A stretch of DNA of 64,000 bases from the NCBI GenBank assembly GCA_026874595.1, contig CM049321.1:49457297-49521296 (forward strand). The letters are read 5' to 3'. A program made the translations under genes and the position numbers. The stretch is from Sipunculus nudus (lineage: Eukaryota > Annelida > Sipuncula > Golfingiida > Sipunculidae). Under the pieces are notes generated by a model. It made no database searches and had not been told where the DNA came from. It saw only the letters and a program-made list of their open reading frames with translations. Below, in pieces: positions 1 to 10,487 of the stretch (positions are counted from its first letter, which is position 1; each line of letters starts with the position of its first letter).

Positions 1-849
1 CCCTCTGATTCAAAATGCAGTCTTCTCCCGGTATATATAAGTAACGATGGTTTAGCGTTGATGGATCTCCCGATACACCCATGGTTTGTTTTCAGCTATT
101 TGGGTGTATACAGCAAACTCCTACGATTTGATAAAGTGTCAATATTCCCCAGGTGTTTATGTTGACAAAATAAATTATATACGTTATCGAATCTTTTGAA
201 TAGGGAAATGTATTTAAGCGTGTATTGACAACCCAGGAGGAACACAAAAAATCTATATACAAAAATTCATACTTATCTCAATACAAACAACCCCACAATA
301 AAATATCCGATCGACGTACTTCCGATGGGGAGTGCTTTACTTTTGGTTGGTGAAGGTTATCTGTTTCTCAGATATTTCAAAATAGTATTATTAATACTAG
401 TGTGTACCGGCATATTTTTTCCATATTAAATGTTTTGTAGGCAAAAAGGATGGATGTCCATGGTTTGATTCCGGTCAGAGCAAAAGGCAAAATTCGTAAA
501 TGAAGTTCATGTGTTTAATATATTTGCAACAAGACGAATAATTTACTTGAGAATCCATGATAATATAATCAGAGGAACTAATTTAAGACAACATATAAAG
601 GTAGGTCAGTGACCCTGTTGAGGCATTCATTTGGTCAGAGATGAATGTAACTTTTAGACGTATTGTAATATGAGTGTAAAATATTTTACCAGAGCAGATA
701 TATCTCAGAACTGATTGCTCCTTGTAGACTATCGCTCCATTATTAAGTGTCCATTATGTAATTTTATGGGCAAACGTGCAGTTGTTTGTCATTAAAATTT
801 GCGTATTTTAATGATAGAGTCATGTAGAGTCAAAAAAGGAAAAAGAACG

Positions 850-851
<2 letters not shown>

Positions 852-879
<28 letters not shown>
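852..879. repeat. A-rich homopolymer tract
   Basis: A run of A interrupted by a single C, inside copy A of the old duplication. The matching part of copy B (near 6180) has only short A runs, so the tract grew or shrank after duplication. It has no SINE head or target-site duplication that I can see, so I treat it as a simple repeat and not a retroposon tail. Confidence 0.85.
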
Positions 880-881
<2 letters not shown>

Positions 882-1351
882 CGTACTCTCTGGAAAACCT
901 TAAATGTGCATATGATATTCCTCTAGTAGCTAGTAAACATGTGTACTTGCACGAAGAGACGGTAAATATTAACAAGATAGTAATATAACTTATAGGCATG
1001 GAATAGGGTTAGGCTGTGTATATCTCGATATTACTGATGCTAATGTGAAAGAAGAAAACTAACAAATAACAAAGAAGAAATCACAGGTTATCAACATATA
1101 TAAAAAAGAAATTAAGCATTTAACAGATTGTAATGGCTGTACGTCACTACGGCTCAATATACATAGCATCTAATAATGAAAGATGAGAATGAATAAAAAT
1201 GCTACCAGGTTCAAGGAGGAGAGATAGGTGAGTGACTAGTGACAGAGGTATTCAAAGACATACGTGTTCATGTATCCTATCTGTTTGCCAAAGGGTATTT
1301 TTTAACATTAACATTATTGTTTTCTACGGAATGTGTAGGGAAATGGACAGC

Positions 1352-1515
1352 TTATGCAAGTGACATTCTTGATTACATGAGATTACCAACAATCAAATGG
1401 TGTTTTGTTCTGTGCCAAGTTTTTCGTCAGATATGCTTATAAACGACCTTTAACGGTTGTTTGCTAGACAATGATACATACATTTGAATCTTTTACGAAG
1501 CAGCGATAAAAATAT
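1352..1515 (+). repeat. 164-bp segment B1, source of a later copy
   Basis: This segment starts at TTATGCAAGTGACATTCTT and ends at GCAGCGATAAAAATAT. It recurs at 2182-2345 with about three differences (GAT versus TGT, and one A/T change), i.e. about 98% identity. Its diverged ancestral counterpart is in the old copy B, near 8235-8470. Because only this segment of copy A was re-copied, B1 is the likely donor and 2182-2345 the acceptor. Confidence 0.9.
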
Positions 1516-2087
1516 GGACGACACTTAAACCAGTTTTTCTTTTGAAATACAAGAGGTCATGGAGATGCTGCAAAAACCAAACGATTTTGAAATAAAGCTT
1601 TTTTTAATTAGAGGAGAAAATCGTTTTTGATTAGTTTTCAGAAAACATAATTGGCTTTTATCAGGTAGGGTTATCTCCTCTAGTTAGGTTTATCTTGAAA
1701 GTACCTAAGATGAAAGTGTGCTTATATCTATTATAGAAATATTATTTTCGTTGATAGCTGCAAATCAGACACTGATCACATAGATAAAAACAATGTGCGA
1801 TGCTGGGTATCAACCTGTGTTTAGATGTAACAAGGAATGTTAAATATAGTTCAATGAAGCTAATGTACCGAAAACAAATTAAGAAATTAATTTCTTAGGA
1901 CATTGCGCTGAGATCAAAAGACACAATAATATGGCTTTTGTTTTTTTGTGACAAGCACGGAGAGCTCGGGGATGGTGCTATTTTAGCGCGTTGATTTAAG
2001 TTTTGCATTAAAAGACAAATTGCTTCTTTAAAAGAAAGGCCTCAAGCTCCTATTCCATGTCATTAGAATAAAACCGGGGTAATCTTT

Positions 2088-2345
2088 TTTTTACAATGAA
2101 GTTTTCTTCCCCAAATGATGTGAGGGTGCTGGATATTAAGGGTAAATTGACTCCAGCACACATTAGAAAAAGAGCAGACAGTTATGCAAGTGACATTCTT
2201 TGTTACATGAGATTACCAACAATCAAATGGTGTTTTGTTCTGTGCCAAGTTTTTCGTCAGATATGCTTATAAACGTCCTTTAACGGTTGTTTGCTAGACA
2301 ATGATACATACATTTGAATCTTTTACGAAGCAGCGATAAAAATAT
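2088..2345 (+). repeat. Mosaic unit: head fragment H1 joined to segment B2
   Basis: The first about 95 bp (2088-2183, beginning TTTTTTTTACAATGAAG and ending GAGCAGACAGTT) match the head of the 289-bp units further right. The sequence then switches abruptly to B2 (2182-2345), the re-copied 164-bp segment from 1352-1515. At the switch both sources share a short CAG-TTATG-like microhomology: the head reads GCAGACAGTTTACG and the donor reads GGACAGCTTATGCAAG. After B2 the head sequence starts again at about 2346. This pattern of head, foreign segment, head suggests replication template switching or a gene-conversion-like event and not simple slippage. Confidence 0.8.
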
Positions 2346-2362
2346 TTTTTTTTACAATGAAA

Positions 2363-2651
2363 TTTTCTTCCTCAAATGATGTGCTGGTGGTGGATATTAA
2401 GGGGAAATTGACTCCAGCACACATTAGAAAAAGAGCAGACAGTTTACGATAAATCTCTGTACGCAAACTTAATATTATGACGAGTTTTGGCGCAAGAATC
2501 GACGTCTACAATGTTCTGCCCTGACAAGCAGCTGATTATGAAAGCACTCTCACTGTCTTCAACAGAGACCTTACTAAAAATATAATCTAATACTTATAAA
2601 AGGAAGTTGGTCCACCTTTGTTTGAAGTGTTCTCTGAAACCGCATTGCGTA
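2363..2651 (+). repeat. 289-bp tandem repeat, unit 1
   Basis: The unit runs from TTTTCTTCCTCAAATGATG to CCGCATTGCGTA and is followed with no spacer by a second unit of the same length. Only about three substitutions separate the two (GCTGG/GATGG, CTACAATG/CTACGATG, GCACTC/GCATTC). A partial third copy of the head lies at 2088-2183. No long frame runs through it, and 289 is not a multiple of three. The function is unknown. Confidence 0.95.
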
Positions 2652-2940
2652 TTTTCTTCCTCAAATGATGTGATGGTGGTGGATATTAAGGGGAAATTGA
2701 CTCCAGCACACATTAGAAAAAGAGCAGACAGTTTACGATAAATCTCTGTACGCAAACTTAATATTATGACGAGTTTTGGCGCAAGAATCGACGTCTACGA
2801 TGTTCTGCCCTGACAAGCAGCTGATTATGAAAGCATTCTCACTGTCTTCAACAGAGACCTTACTAAAAATATAATCTAATACTTATAAAAGGAAGTTGGT
2901 CCACCTTTGTTTGAAGTGTTCTCTGAAACCGCATTGCGTA
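2652..2940 (+). repeat. 289-bp tandem repeat, unit 2
   Basis: Second member of the head-to-tail pair, about 99% identical to 2363-2651. The repeat ends exactly at GCATTGCGTA; sequence after 2940 is unique within the window. The near identity implies recent duplication or ongoing homogenisation. Confidence 0.95.
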
Positions 2941-5089
2941 TGACACCGGGATATACCTCATTTTACAGGTTATTGATCCCGCAGTGACCTCGCCGATATG
3001 ATAATAAATAATTTTATTTATGAGGGATTTTTATGTGTTTCATGAATGGCGTGAAGGCAACCAACGAAAACAGCCGAACTGCCTCCAGCACAAGTCGGAA
3101 TGCCTGTGTGATTGCCTCCAGGATTAAAGAATTTTGTGCATAATAATCCCTGCTGTCAGAGACGCATTAAAGCATGTTTGGCCTGACATTTCACCAAGTC
3201 TTGGATCTCCATGCGTGGTCAGTAAATGTGAGAACACGTGACTCTCGCTTTAGGAAAAGGAAGGGTTCAACTCAAGAGAATTAATAAAACCTAATAAAAG
3301 GTCCCCAGGGCCGGAAGAGGGGCGGCGGTAGGGGTTGGGTGGGGTGGGGGTGAAGAGGTAGAGGTTGATTGTGAAGGCGTCAAAAATTGGTCTTTAACGA
3401 TTAAACAGGTTGCGGCCTCTAAAAAGGGGGTAGAGAAACCCTGGACTCCCCTTGGGCCCGCTTCTGCTACTAACGAGGTTTGCATATTTCCGTTTGTTTC
3501 TTCAGGAACAGCTTCCTTGCCCTCAAAGTACATTTAAAACATCTTTCATGTTTTCCTAAAATCAACCTATTCTTTATACGTCTAACAATAACAATCAGTC
3601 AAAGATCATCGAAAATATGAATGCCTCGCTCATATTCCGGTTAGTAAACATCATCACTGACCAGGTCTCCAAGGTAAACATACCGATGTATAAATGTATT
3701 GCCACGGACACAGCGCCAAAAATAAATGTAAAAAAAAGTTTACATTTTTTGTTGATATATGTAAATCGGTATTTTCTTTTAACTTTTAAAATAAAAAGAG
3801 AATGATTATAAGAACACGATAAAAGTAGATTGATAACGTTGAAGGCAATGTGAATCATCTGTTTTCTCCATACAGTCATTAATTATTCGAGCTGCTCTAT
3901 TCTTTTATTGACTTTTGTTTTAAAGGTACACAATCTAAACATTTGTTTAACAAACACTTGATGCAAACAAACAGAAACAATACAAGCGAGTATACAATGT
4001 AATAGACCGTTACTGCTTCATTTAGTTTTATGCAGGCTCACATTACCTTTTACAGCCTTAGCCTTGTAGGATCAATGCGTTACCAGGATGTATTTCCGCA
4101 TCAGATCAAACTGGTACTCAAGACTAAGTACCTAGGGCAACTGCCTTAATCATCGATTTAGTCTGTCTGACGTCCATGGGTTATTTACACCACCCCAGTC
4201 TTAAATTAAGCCTCCAACGGTTCGAGGAAAGTGCCTGTTGCAGGTATACGCGTTATTATTCCTTGGTCTTAAGGTTTATCTTGATGAATCCGGACTTTAA
4301 TGGGAATCCTGTTCCATTCTAATGTCAGCACTTACGACAACAAATCCTAATTAAGAAGTACACTCCAGTTTATTTTTTTTTAAATATATATTTGGCAAAG
4401 CACAATATCCACTTATGAGGCTAACATTCCCATTAAAACCATGAATCAAAACGGGAACAGGGTAAATTGAGGTTAAGGGGTTTGCGGCATGAAGAAGAAT
4501 TTTTTATGACATTCCCTCATCTACAAAGAAAAACATATACACACACCTTTTTTTCCATCAGGAACGTTGGGTAGTTGGATTGGCCGGATTTATGTGTATA
4601 CGTCTGAGAAAATCTCTATTAGGTCTGGACGGACTTAGGTTAAATCTCGAGGAAGGATGAACAATGGACCAAAGAGAATATTTAAAAGGATACCTAGAAA
4701 GGAATTGCGGATCTGGCCAAATTGTTCCTCTTTTTGTCCTGTCCGTCCAAAATCTCCTTTTAATATGTAGATCCACGATACGGTTTAAGCACGTCTTATT
4801 AGATATATGACCAAACATTTGTTAAGTTTCAATTAAGCACTGTCTGAGCAATTTCTATTTACATAAACAATTTTTTAAATGTTATATATAACTAATGGGT
4901 TTTATATCATGGGAAGTTCTGGTGGGAAAAATTTAATATTTGTGGACCACCTACCCCCCACGCGCCTTTACTTCTTGACCTTACTAATGGCTGTCCTTGC
5001 TGCCTCCCGGTTGTTTTTGTTCTAAATTCTTCAACAACGTAAACTGCAATTGATTAATTATATCAGCTCAGGTATAAAACACAATTTAT
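2941..5089. other. No gene seen; unique AT-rich DNA with one G-rich tract
   Basis: I find no frame longer than 94 codons and none that resembles a known protein. Frames on opposite strands overlap here (3595-3879 minus and 3617-3805 plus), as expected by chance in stop-poor stretches. The only distinctive element is the G-rich tract at 3319-3350, listed separately. Confidence 0.6.
3319..3350 (+). other. Potential G-quadruplex tract
   Basis: Four consecutive G-runs of 4, 3, 4 and 5 at 3331-3350 are separated by loops of only TT, T and T, with a further GGGG at 3319-3322. This satisfies the usual G3+N1-7 rule with very short loops, which is known to favour stable parallel quadruplexes. It stands out strongly against an AT-rich background. 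Whether it folds or has a role cannot be told from sequence. Confidence 0.75.
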
Positions 5090-5319
5090 ATAATGCATAT
5101 AAAATTTACGTATATTTACTAAACTGAAGAGAAAGAGTGACGCCTTTTAGATAGACCAATTTATTTATTAACACAAGAGCGTTTGAAATGCACAGGCTTT
5201 TTCTTCAGGTGCTCATCACATTTAAAAAATCAACTCTTCTCGAGTCAGATTTGAACTCTCAGTCTGTCGAGTTATAGTAGTTAGCTCTATCCCTAGACCA
5301 CGTCTATCCCTAGACCACG
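5090..5319 (-). mobile_element. SINE-like retroposon with tRNA-derived head
   Basis: Read on the minus strand, a tRNA-like head begins near 5303. An A-box-like TGGTCTAGGGATAGAGC is followed about 30 bp later by a B-box-like GAGTTCAAATCTGACTC. Further downstream (lower coordinates) is a tail-like segment reading CCTGAAGAAAAAGCCTGTGC and then TTTCAAACGCTCTTGTG and TAATAAATAAA, the kind of conserved 3' end SINEs share with partner LINEs. Such elements are transcribed by RNA polymerase III from the internal boxes and mobilised by LINE machinery. The element lies exactly at the left edge of old-duplication copy B, which resumes at about 5324. The family name is not assigned. Confidence 0.7.
5286..5319. 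repeat. 17-bp perfect tandem duplication at the SINE head
   Basis: TCTATCCCTAGACCACG occurs twice in direct contact (5286-5302 and 5303-5319). It duplicates the A-box end of the tRNA-like head, so the element effectively has a doubled 5' end. Replication slippage, or re-initiation during reverse transcription, could produce this. Confidence 0.9.
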
Positions 5320-6379
5320 TTTGCTCCTAAGATCTGATTTAATGTGTCAATTTGGTAGTCGAGATGGAGGTTTATATTGACAACATATATAATGGCTGCG
5401 TATCCTATAACAGCTTTCCGATCAGGGCAATGTATTCAGGTGTGCACGGACAACCCAGGGGAAACAAAACAAATATATGTATATATACAACAATTCATTC
5501 TTATCTCAAAACTGACCCATGGGAACTCTTTGGCTTTTGGTTTTTCTTTCTAGCCGGCTCGATTTGACAAGTAGGGCAATAACTTTGCAAAAATGAATCC
5601 CATGTTGCGAAATAAACCATCTGGGCAACAAACATAAGATTGGGACTTAAGTGTGGATACCGGTTTTTTTTCAGATATTTCAAATATTTTAACACTGGTA
5701 TGTAAAACACTTTGTCCTTCTTCGATGCCTTGTAGACAGATAAATGTCCTAGGTAGGATTCCTACAAAAGGAAATTCCGTGAACGTGGTTCATGTGCTTA
5801 ATATCATTTACATATCAACTAATAGATTATCTGTGATAATTTAATTAGCGGACTTGTTTTAATACCACAATTACTTGTAGGTCGGTCAATGTACGTACTT
5901 GACGCTCACAGATAAATGGCGATGAGAGCATTCATTTAATCAGAGCGGGAGGTAACATTAATGTGTATCGGGATATGAAGTTAAAATGTTTTACCAGTGC
6001 AATATGTCTCAGAATGATTGCTTATTGTAGAATATCGCTTCAAATGAAGGTCCTCATTATGAAATCATATGGAAAAAAACGTGAAGTTGCTAGTCACTTG
6101 CAGGTTGGAGTTATTCAAATCTAAAAATGTTAAGCATAGAATAATGTAGAGACCAAAAGATGAAGCACGTTAAAATGGTAAAAGAAACAACAGACAAGTG
6201 TTTTCTGGGAAACCTTAAATGAGCATATGATATTCCTCTAGTAGCTAGTAAACATGTGTGCATGCACGAAGAGACGGTAACTGTTAACAGAATAGTAATA
6301 GGCCGTACAAACGTGGACTAGGGGTATCTTGATATGAACTGATACTAAAATGATAAAAGAAAAACTAGAAAAGCACGCA

Positions 6380-6915
6380 GAGAGCACAGACCTGTGACAA
6401 GGCAGTTCATTACCTCCATATGTAACTGTCAGAAAGCAGCATTTTCCCTTGAAAATATTCCTGGCTCAAGAATGTTATCCATATCAACATGTAATCAATT
6501 CTTCCTTTGATCATTGCCAAGCTATCCTGAAGGTTTCATCAAAATCCGTCAATTACTTTTTGACTAATGTTGCTAACAGACAAACAAACAAACCAACGCC
6601 CCCAAAAACATAACCCCTGTCGCGGAGTGGAGGTAATAAAAAGGTAAAGTCGAATATACATGTATTTGAAAACTTAAGCTAAGATTTCTTATGTACTGAA
6701 TGCGGCATGCGGAATGCGTATCCAGCTAAACGATCTCTACATGTAGCGATTTTTAAAGTTCCGGGTGGTATCTAGGGGCAACACACAGGAAAATGCATGC
6801 CGCCTCGCAGGTTCATATGAAATCTCTCATTAGGCACTCCGCCTTCCTTACATAGAGAATCTTACTCGTTACTACTGAAGAAACTGACTAAAATGAGCCC
6901 TCGAAGCCCAGGCGA
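6380..6915 (+). repeat. Interspersed repeat, mollusc-like, plus copy
   Basis: Shared blocks in order are CAAAATCCGTCAATTACTTT, TTTTTGACTAATGTTGCTAA, CAGACAAACAAACAAACC, GCGGAGTGGAGGTAATAA, GGAATGCGTATCC, GGTGGTATCTAGGG, GCAGGTTCATATGAAATCTC and GCCCTCGAAG. The same blocks occur in reverse orientation at 11640-12350, which has an additional about 80 bp in the middle. The CAGACAAACAAAC plus GGAGGTAA signature resembles repeats common in marine invertebrate genomes; that recognition is from memory. No coding capacity is seen. Confidence 0.8.
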
Positions 6916-7499
6916 AAATGTGAGAACCTGAACGAAACAATGTTTGAACTACTTTTGAACATTTGACAGCCCACGCTACGTCTGCGCGTGAAAAGTGTAC
7001 ACGCAATAAGGAGAGAAAGTGTATGTGTACCGTTTATTCATAAAATAGGAAGAACTGCATTTGTAATGAAAAACTAGACATACTGTTGTGACATAAATGG
7101 AGTATCAGTTAAATGGATGAGAAATGTAGACTTACCTGAAAACATAAATTTCATTGATTCTTAAAATCTTGCCTATCATTATTATCATGACCAACAAATC
7201 ATTAAAGTGGTACCCACTACTTCCAGTTGTCAGAACATTAAAAAAATGTGATCACGCCTATTAAAATTTAGGTAATTGTACTAAAATTATAAAATATCCG
7301 TTCACTTATTTTTATGTATGGGCTATATTGTATATTTTATATCTGGCTGTATCAAATGTCATGAACATTGTCAAAAGCTGCATTTTTCATCTTTCTGTTT
7401 CTTTACAAAACAAGATGAGAGCGCATTTACCATTTTAATTGTAACAAAACCGTTGAATGAATATAATAATAGCTGTATATACTCAGCAAGAAAATACTA

Positions 7500-7860
7500 A
7501 GATTGTATTGCTACACGGGGGTTTGACAGGTGTCGCTCTTCCACCAAAGGTGACGATGACAAGGGGGATTTCCATATATGGTAAACAATATACTCCATCA
7601 GAAATATCTCGGGCTTGCCAAAGTCGGGTTTTTGGGCCCATATCCCGTGGGTGTAGGGGTTTGGGGGAGCTTAAGTCATTTACTTTCTTATTAGAACAGG
7701 GTCCAGGACTGTATAAACACCCCAAAAATTAAATTAATTCTTCCTTGTATATTTTGCCGAACTATCCTGAAAATTATCAAACCTCGTTGAGGACTTTCTG
7801 TGATATCGTCCTAACAGACACACAGACAAACATACGCTGTCAAACACATAAGGTAATTAT
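7500..7860 (+). repeat. Related interspersed repeat block
   Basis: The 7615-7675 part (CTTGCCAAAGTCGGGTTTTT, then GGGCCCATATCCCGTGG and GGGGTTTGGGGGAGCT) matches the reverse complement of about 11650-11725, i.e. CTTGCCAAATTCGGATTTTT and onward. The 7745-7860 part (CCGAACTATCCTGAAAATTA and CTAACAGACACACAGACAAA) is a diverged version of the block at 6515-6600. The order of the two modules differs from the other copy, so this may be a rearranged or composite element. A 91-codon frame covers part of it, but I give it no coding weight. Confidence 0.65.
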
Positions 7861-7893
7861 AGAGAAGAAATGCACAGGTTTTTGGGGATCAAC

Positions 7894-7912
7894 ATATATA
7901 TATATATATATA

Positions 7913-7966
<54 letters not shown>
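7894..7966. repeat. (TA)n microsatellite
   Basis: About 36 TA dinucleotides with one interruption (TTAA). It grew from a short ATATATA present at the matching point of copy A near 1097. Such tracts melt easily and can form cruciforms; instability is likely. Confidence 0.97.
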
Positions 7967-7971
<5 letters not shown>

Positions 7972-8798
7972 AATCAAGTATTTCAACGATTGTTATGGTT
8001 GTGCCTCATTATGAACCAAAAACGCGCATAATGAAATATATTTATATAACATCAATGGTGAATGAAATCAATGAAATGTTCCCCTTGTGCGAGGGGATAA
8101 ACTAGGTAGGAGACTGGTGACAAAGGCATACGTCTTCCTGTAACATTTCTGTCTGCAAGAGAGTATGTATTTTTTATTTTGAAAATTACAATTATTGATT
8201 TTCTGAAGAATGTGTAGGGAATAGGAAAGTGACTTTCTATGCTGAATAAGGTTACCTAACATAAAATGGTGTTTCGTTCTTGGCCTGAGTTCACGTCAGA
8301 TATGCTTATTTACGATCTGAGAGGTTTGTTGGTCAGACAATGGTAGACACTTTTGAGGCTTTTGAGTTTTTTTTTTATGTTACTTCAATTTAATATCATT
8401 CCGCAGACACATTGGATTTACGTAGTGTGTTTAATCCGTTACCCCTAGCAGCGGTGAAAATATGTGCGACGGACAATTCGGGTTTTACTTTTAAATACAA
8501 GCGGTATTTGAGATGCTAAAGATATACAAACCATTTTGAAATAAAGAGTTTTTTATTAGAGTAGAAAATCGTTTTAGAACATAATTATTTTATTTTGTCA
8601 GGAGAGGTGATCACCTCCAGTTAGGTTTATTTTGAAAGTACCGAAGATGAAAAGTGTGCTAATCTATTATAGCAATATCATGTAGGTCGATAGCTGCGAA
8701 TCTGACGCTCGACACATAGAGTAAATCAATGTGCGATGTAAAATATCAACCTTTGATGGAACAGGGAATGTAAGGTATAAGCCATGGAAGCTAATGTA

Positions 8799-9381
8799 CA
8801 TATTAAAATTCATAAAAAAAAATCAACACCAACATCAATGTGACGCAATTTAGTGTTAAATTTTTATAACGCCTATAAAAGCAAAACATCTATAAACATC
8901 CATTTTTATACTGGAGTGATGCTGGGACATATCAATCGAGAAAAAAAACATAGAAAAAGTTTTTAATCAGATAACTGATTTACCAAGGGATCAGAAAGTA
9001 AAGCAGATAAAACGAATTTAATTTTTTTCCCGTTCGATATATCACACGCAGTTGTGCGGACTGGTAGATTGTTTTTCACGTACATTAATGTTCGCCAACA
9101 CAGTTATGATAATTATAAATTACCAATGATTTTTCATCAATCTGATAGAATATCTAATATCATGATTTTTAGATGTGGGTACTTACTTATTGCTTTACGT
9201 TAAGCGAAATCATCACTGTGGAACTAATATTATTATTTCCAGCTACATGGGTACAAATTCATTTATAAAATATGAGATACTAGCTGTTCGTGATAAATGT
9301 TTACAAAAAGATCAACATAGGCTACTTTTTTCCAGACACAGCCATCGTACACTCAAGATTAATAGAAACATATGAATGTTA
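8799..9381. other. No gene seen
   Basis: AT-rich unique sequence with scattered A runs. The only open frame of note is 66 codons at 9175-9375, with no recognisable features. Confidence 0.55.
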
Positions 9382-9430
9382 AACACACACACACACACAC
9401 ACATATATATATTTATATATATATATATTT
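9382..9430. repeat. Compound (AC)n-(AT)n microsatellite
   Basis: About ten AC units run directly into AT units, interrupted by one TTT. This is a compound simple repeat of a type common in animal genomes. Confidence 0.95.
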
Positions 9431-10145
9431 CACTGTAAGGGACAGCGGTTCTTATACTTTAGTAATGTTCACAAATTATGGAATGTCACATATCATATAC
9501 AATAATACAAAAAGATATTAAAACTATAAATAGCTATCTGCTTATATCTCATTCATGAATAGTTTGCTTACTCCTGTACATAATTCAAAGTAAAACATGT
9601 TCGGACTGCGATCAGTCGGGCAAAAACATAAACATTCAACTTGGTAGTTGCATCCAAAAATGTCTTATTCTGGTAAAGTTCAAAATGGGCACTCGCATCG
9701 AAAATAAGGACAACAATTGAAGCAGCTAAACTGAATTTGCTTGAAAACTTAATATTTAAAGCAAAAAAAAAAAAAAAAAGAGTGAGATAATATTTTATCT
9801 TTAATGTTTAATATTGTATCGCTCATGTATTTTCATAGGATCATGGTATCTTTTACAATTGTTGTTTGTGAAAGTAACCGCGCCTCCAATTTGTTCATCT
9901 TGCTAAACTAAGTAATATTTACATCTGAAAAATTTCATTCAACTTTCGAACTTCGTAACAGGGACCTTCATGCAATAATCCTGGCTTTATCCAGGCTCTG
10001 CGTGCCACTCCTAATAGTCTTGGGTGTGCGATATGCTCATTGCTGGCTCTTAACTCCAAAAGGCCAACTGGGCTATGGGTTACAGTCTAATTAAACATGA
10101 AGAACTCGCATCCAGGGTCAGGTCGGATCATTACCAAACTCTTAG
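9431..10145. other. No gene seen; contains a 17-bp A run
   Basis: Unique sequence with a pure A run at 9763-9779. The A run could be a retroposon tail, but no element body can be identified next to it. Sequence from about 9960 is less AT-rich and leads into the tRNA-like relic. Confidence 0.5.
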
Positions 10146-10215
10146 CATCGGGTGAGATTCCAACTCACGACCTCCTGGATTTGACCCCTATGCTCCAACA
10201 GAAGCTGGATGTTGT
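10146..10215 (-). mobile_element. tRNA-like SINE head or relic
   Basis: On the minus strand GGTCGTGAGTTGGAATCTCA resembles a T-arm with B box (consensus GGTTCGAATCC). Upstream AGCTTCTGTTGGAGCATAG resembles a D-arm with A box. The spacing is about that of a tRNA. The boxes are imperfect and no clean acceptor stem is visible, so this is not a functional tRNA gene; a degenerate SINE is the best explanation. The body and tail were not delimited. Confidence 0.5.
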
Positions 10216-10431
10216 CACATTACGGAATTGTAATCAGTGCATTGACCTTGTAGTAACATTAGTGCTAACCAATCATGGCAGCCTGACGGGAGTTATTTCA
10301 ATTGTATCAAGGTTTTGGTGGAATCCACTTCACGCCCACCCATGCGTAAATAACCCCGGAATGAGGTCTAGTAAATTATGGGGGGTTTATTGCGTAATTT
10401 GTTCACTGGGACGGAGCAGGTGACCATATGG

Positions 10432-10487
10432 CCATATTTGGTGGGCGAGTTGTGACGTAATAGAGGACAATGACGTCAGTACACGTG
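10432..10487. promoter_or_regulatory. Compact CArG / CRE / E-box cluster
   Basis: Within 56 bp there is a perfect CArG box CCATATTTGG (10432-10441, serum response factor type), a CRE-like TGACGTAA (10453-10460), a perfect palindromic CRE TGACGTCA (10471-10478, CREB/ATF type) and an E-box CACGTG (10482-10487). The CRE-type sites start 18 bp apart. Surrounding sequence is less AT-rich than average. Combined CArG and CRE sites are known from immediate-early promoters such as FOS in vertebrates. No coding first exon follows, although CGCGTAAGTT near 10533 would suit a splice donor. Chance or SINE-associated origin is possible. Confidence 0.4.

Larger units (their letters stand above)
118..1866. 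repeat. Old direct duplication, copy A
   Basis: This stretch is collinear with about 5324-8798. Matching anchors in the same order include CTCCTACGATTTGAT (copy B CTCCTAAGATCTGATTT), GACAACCCAGG, GCATATGATATTCCTC followed by AGTAGCTAGTAAACATGTGT, GAATGTGTAGGGAA, CAGATATGCTTAT, CAGTTAGGTTTAT-like sequence and GAAGCTAATGTAC. Between anchors there are many mismatches and indels, so the duplication is old. Identity was not computed; I would guess about 70%. Copy A is uninterrupted, whereas copy B carries about 1.5 kb of extra repeats. No coding frame is preserved between copies: a 67-codon frame at 1239-1442 is broken in copy B. I take the whole as non-coding duplicated DNA. Confidence 0.8.
6376..7861. 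mobile_element. 1.5-kb block of inserted repeats inside copy B
   Basis: Copy A passes directly from sequence matching about 6375 to sequence matching about 7862, so this interval is absent from the ancestral arrangement. It contains an interspersed repeat at 6380-6915 and a second, related repeat block at 7500-7860. I see no transposase or reverse-transcriptase frame. Clear terminal inverted repeats or target-site duplications were not found by eye, so the class of element is unresolved. Deletion from copy A is the alternative, but less likely because the extra DNA is repetitive. Confidence 0.65.
5324..8798. repeat. Old direct duplication, copy B (interrupted)
   Basis: Diverged counterpart of 118-1866. 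It is collinear from 5324 to about 6375, then interrupted by inserted repeats, and resumes at about 7862. There GAGAAGAAATGCACAGG matches AAGAAGAAATCACAGG at about 1071, and the match continues to GAAGCTAATGTAC near 8798. An ancestral CAACATATATA in copy A corresponds to the start of the (TA)n expansion at 7894. Copy B also has extra sequence around 5560-5650. No frame is conserved with copy A. Confidence 0.8.

Noticed and set aside
7457-7732. 91-codon frame whose CQSRVFGP stretch resembles CQIRIFGP in a minus frame at 11554-11766
   Set aside because: The two sites are copies of the same interspersed repeat, so nucleotide similarity explains the shared peptide. I see no wider coding pattern.
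10097-10423. 108-codon plus-strand frame
   Set aside because: It overlaps a tRNA-like relic read in antisense and has no protein family features.
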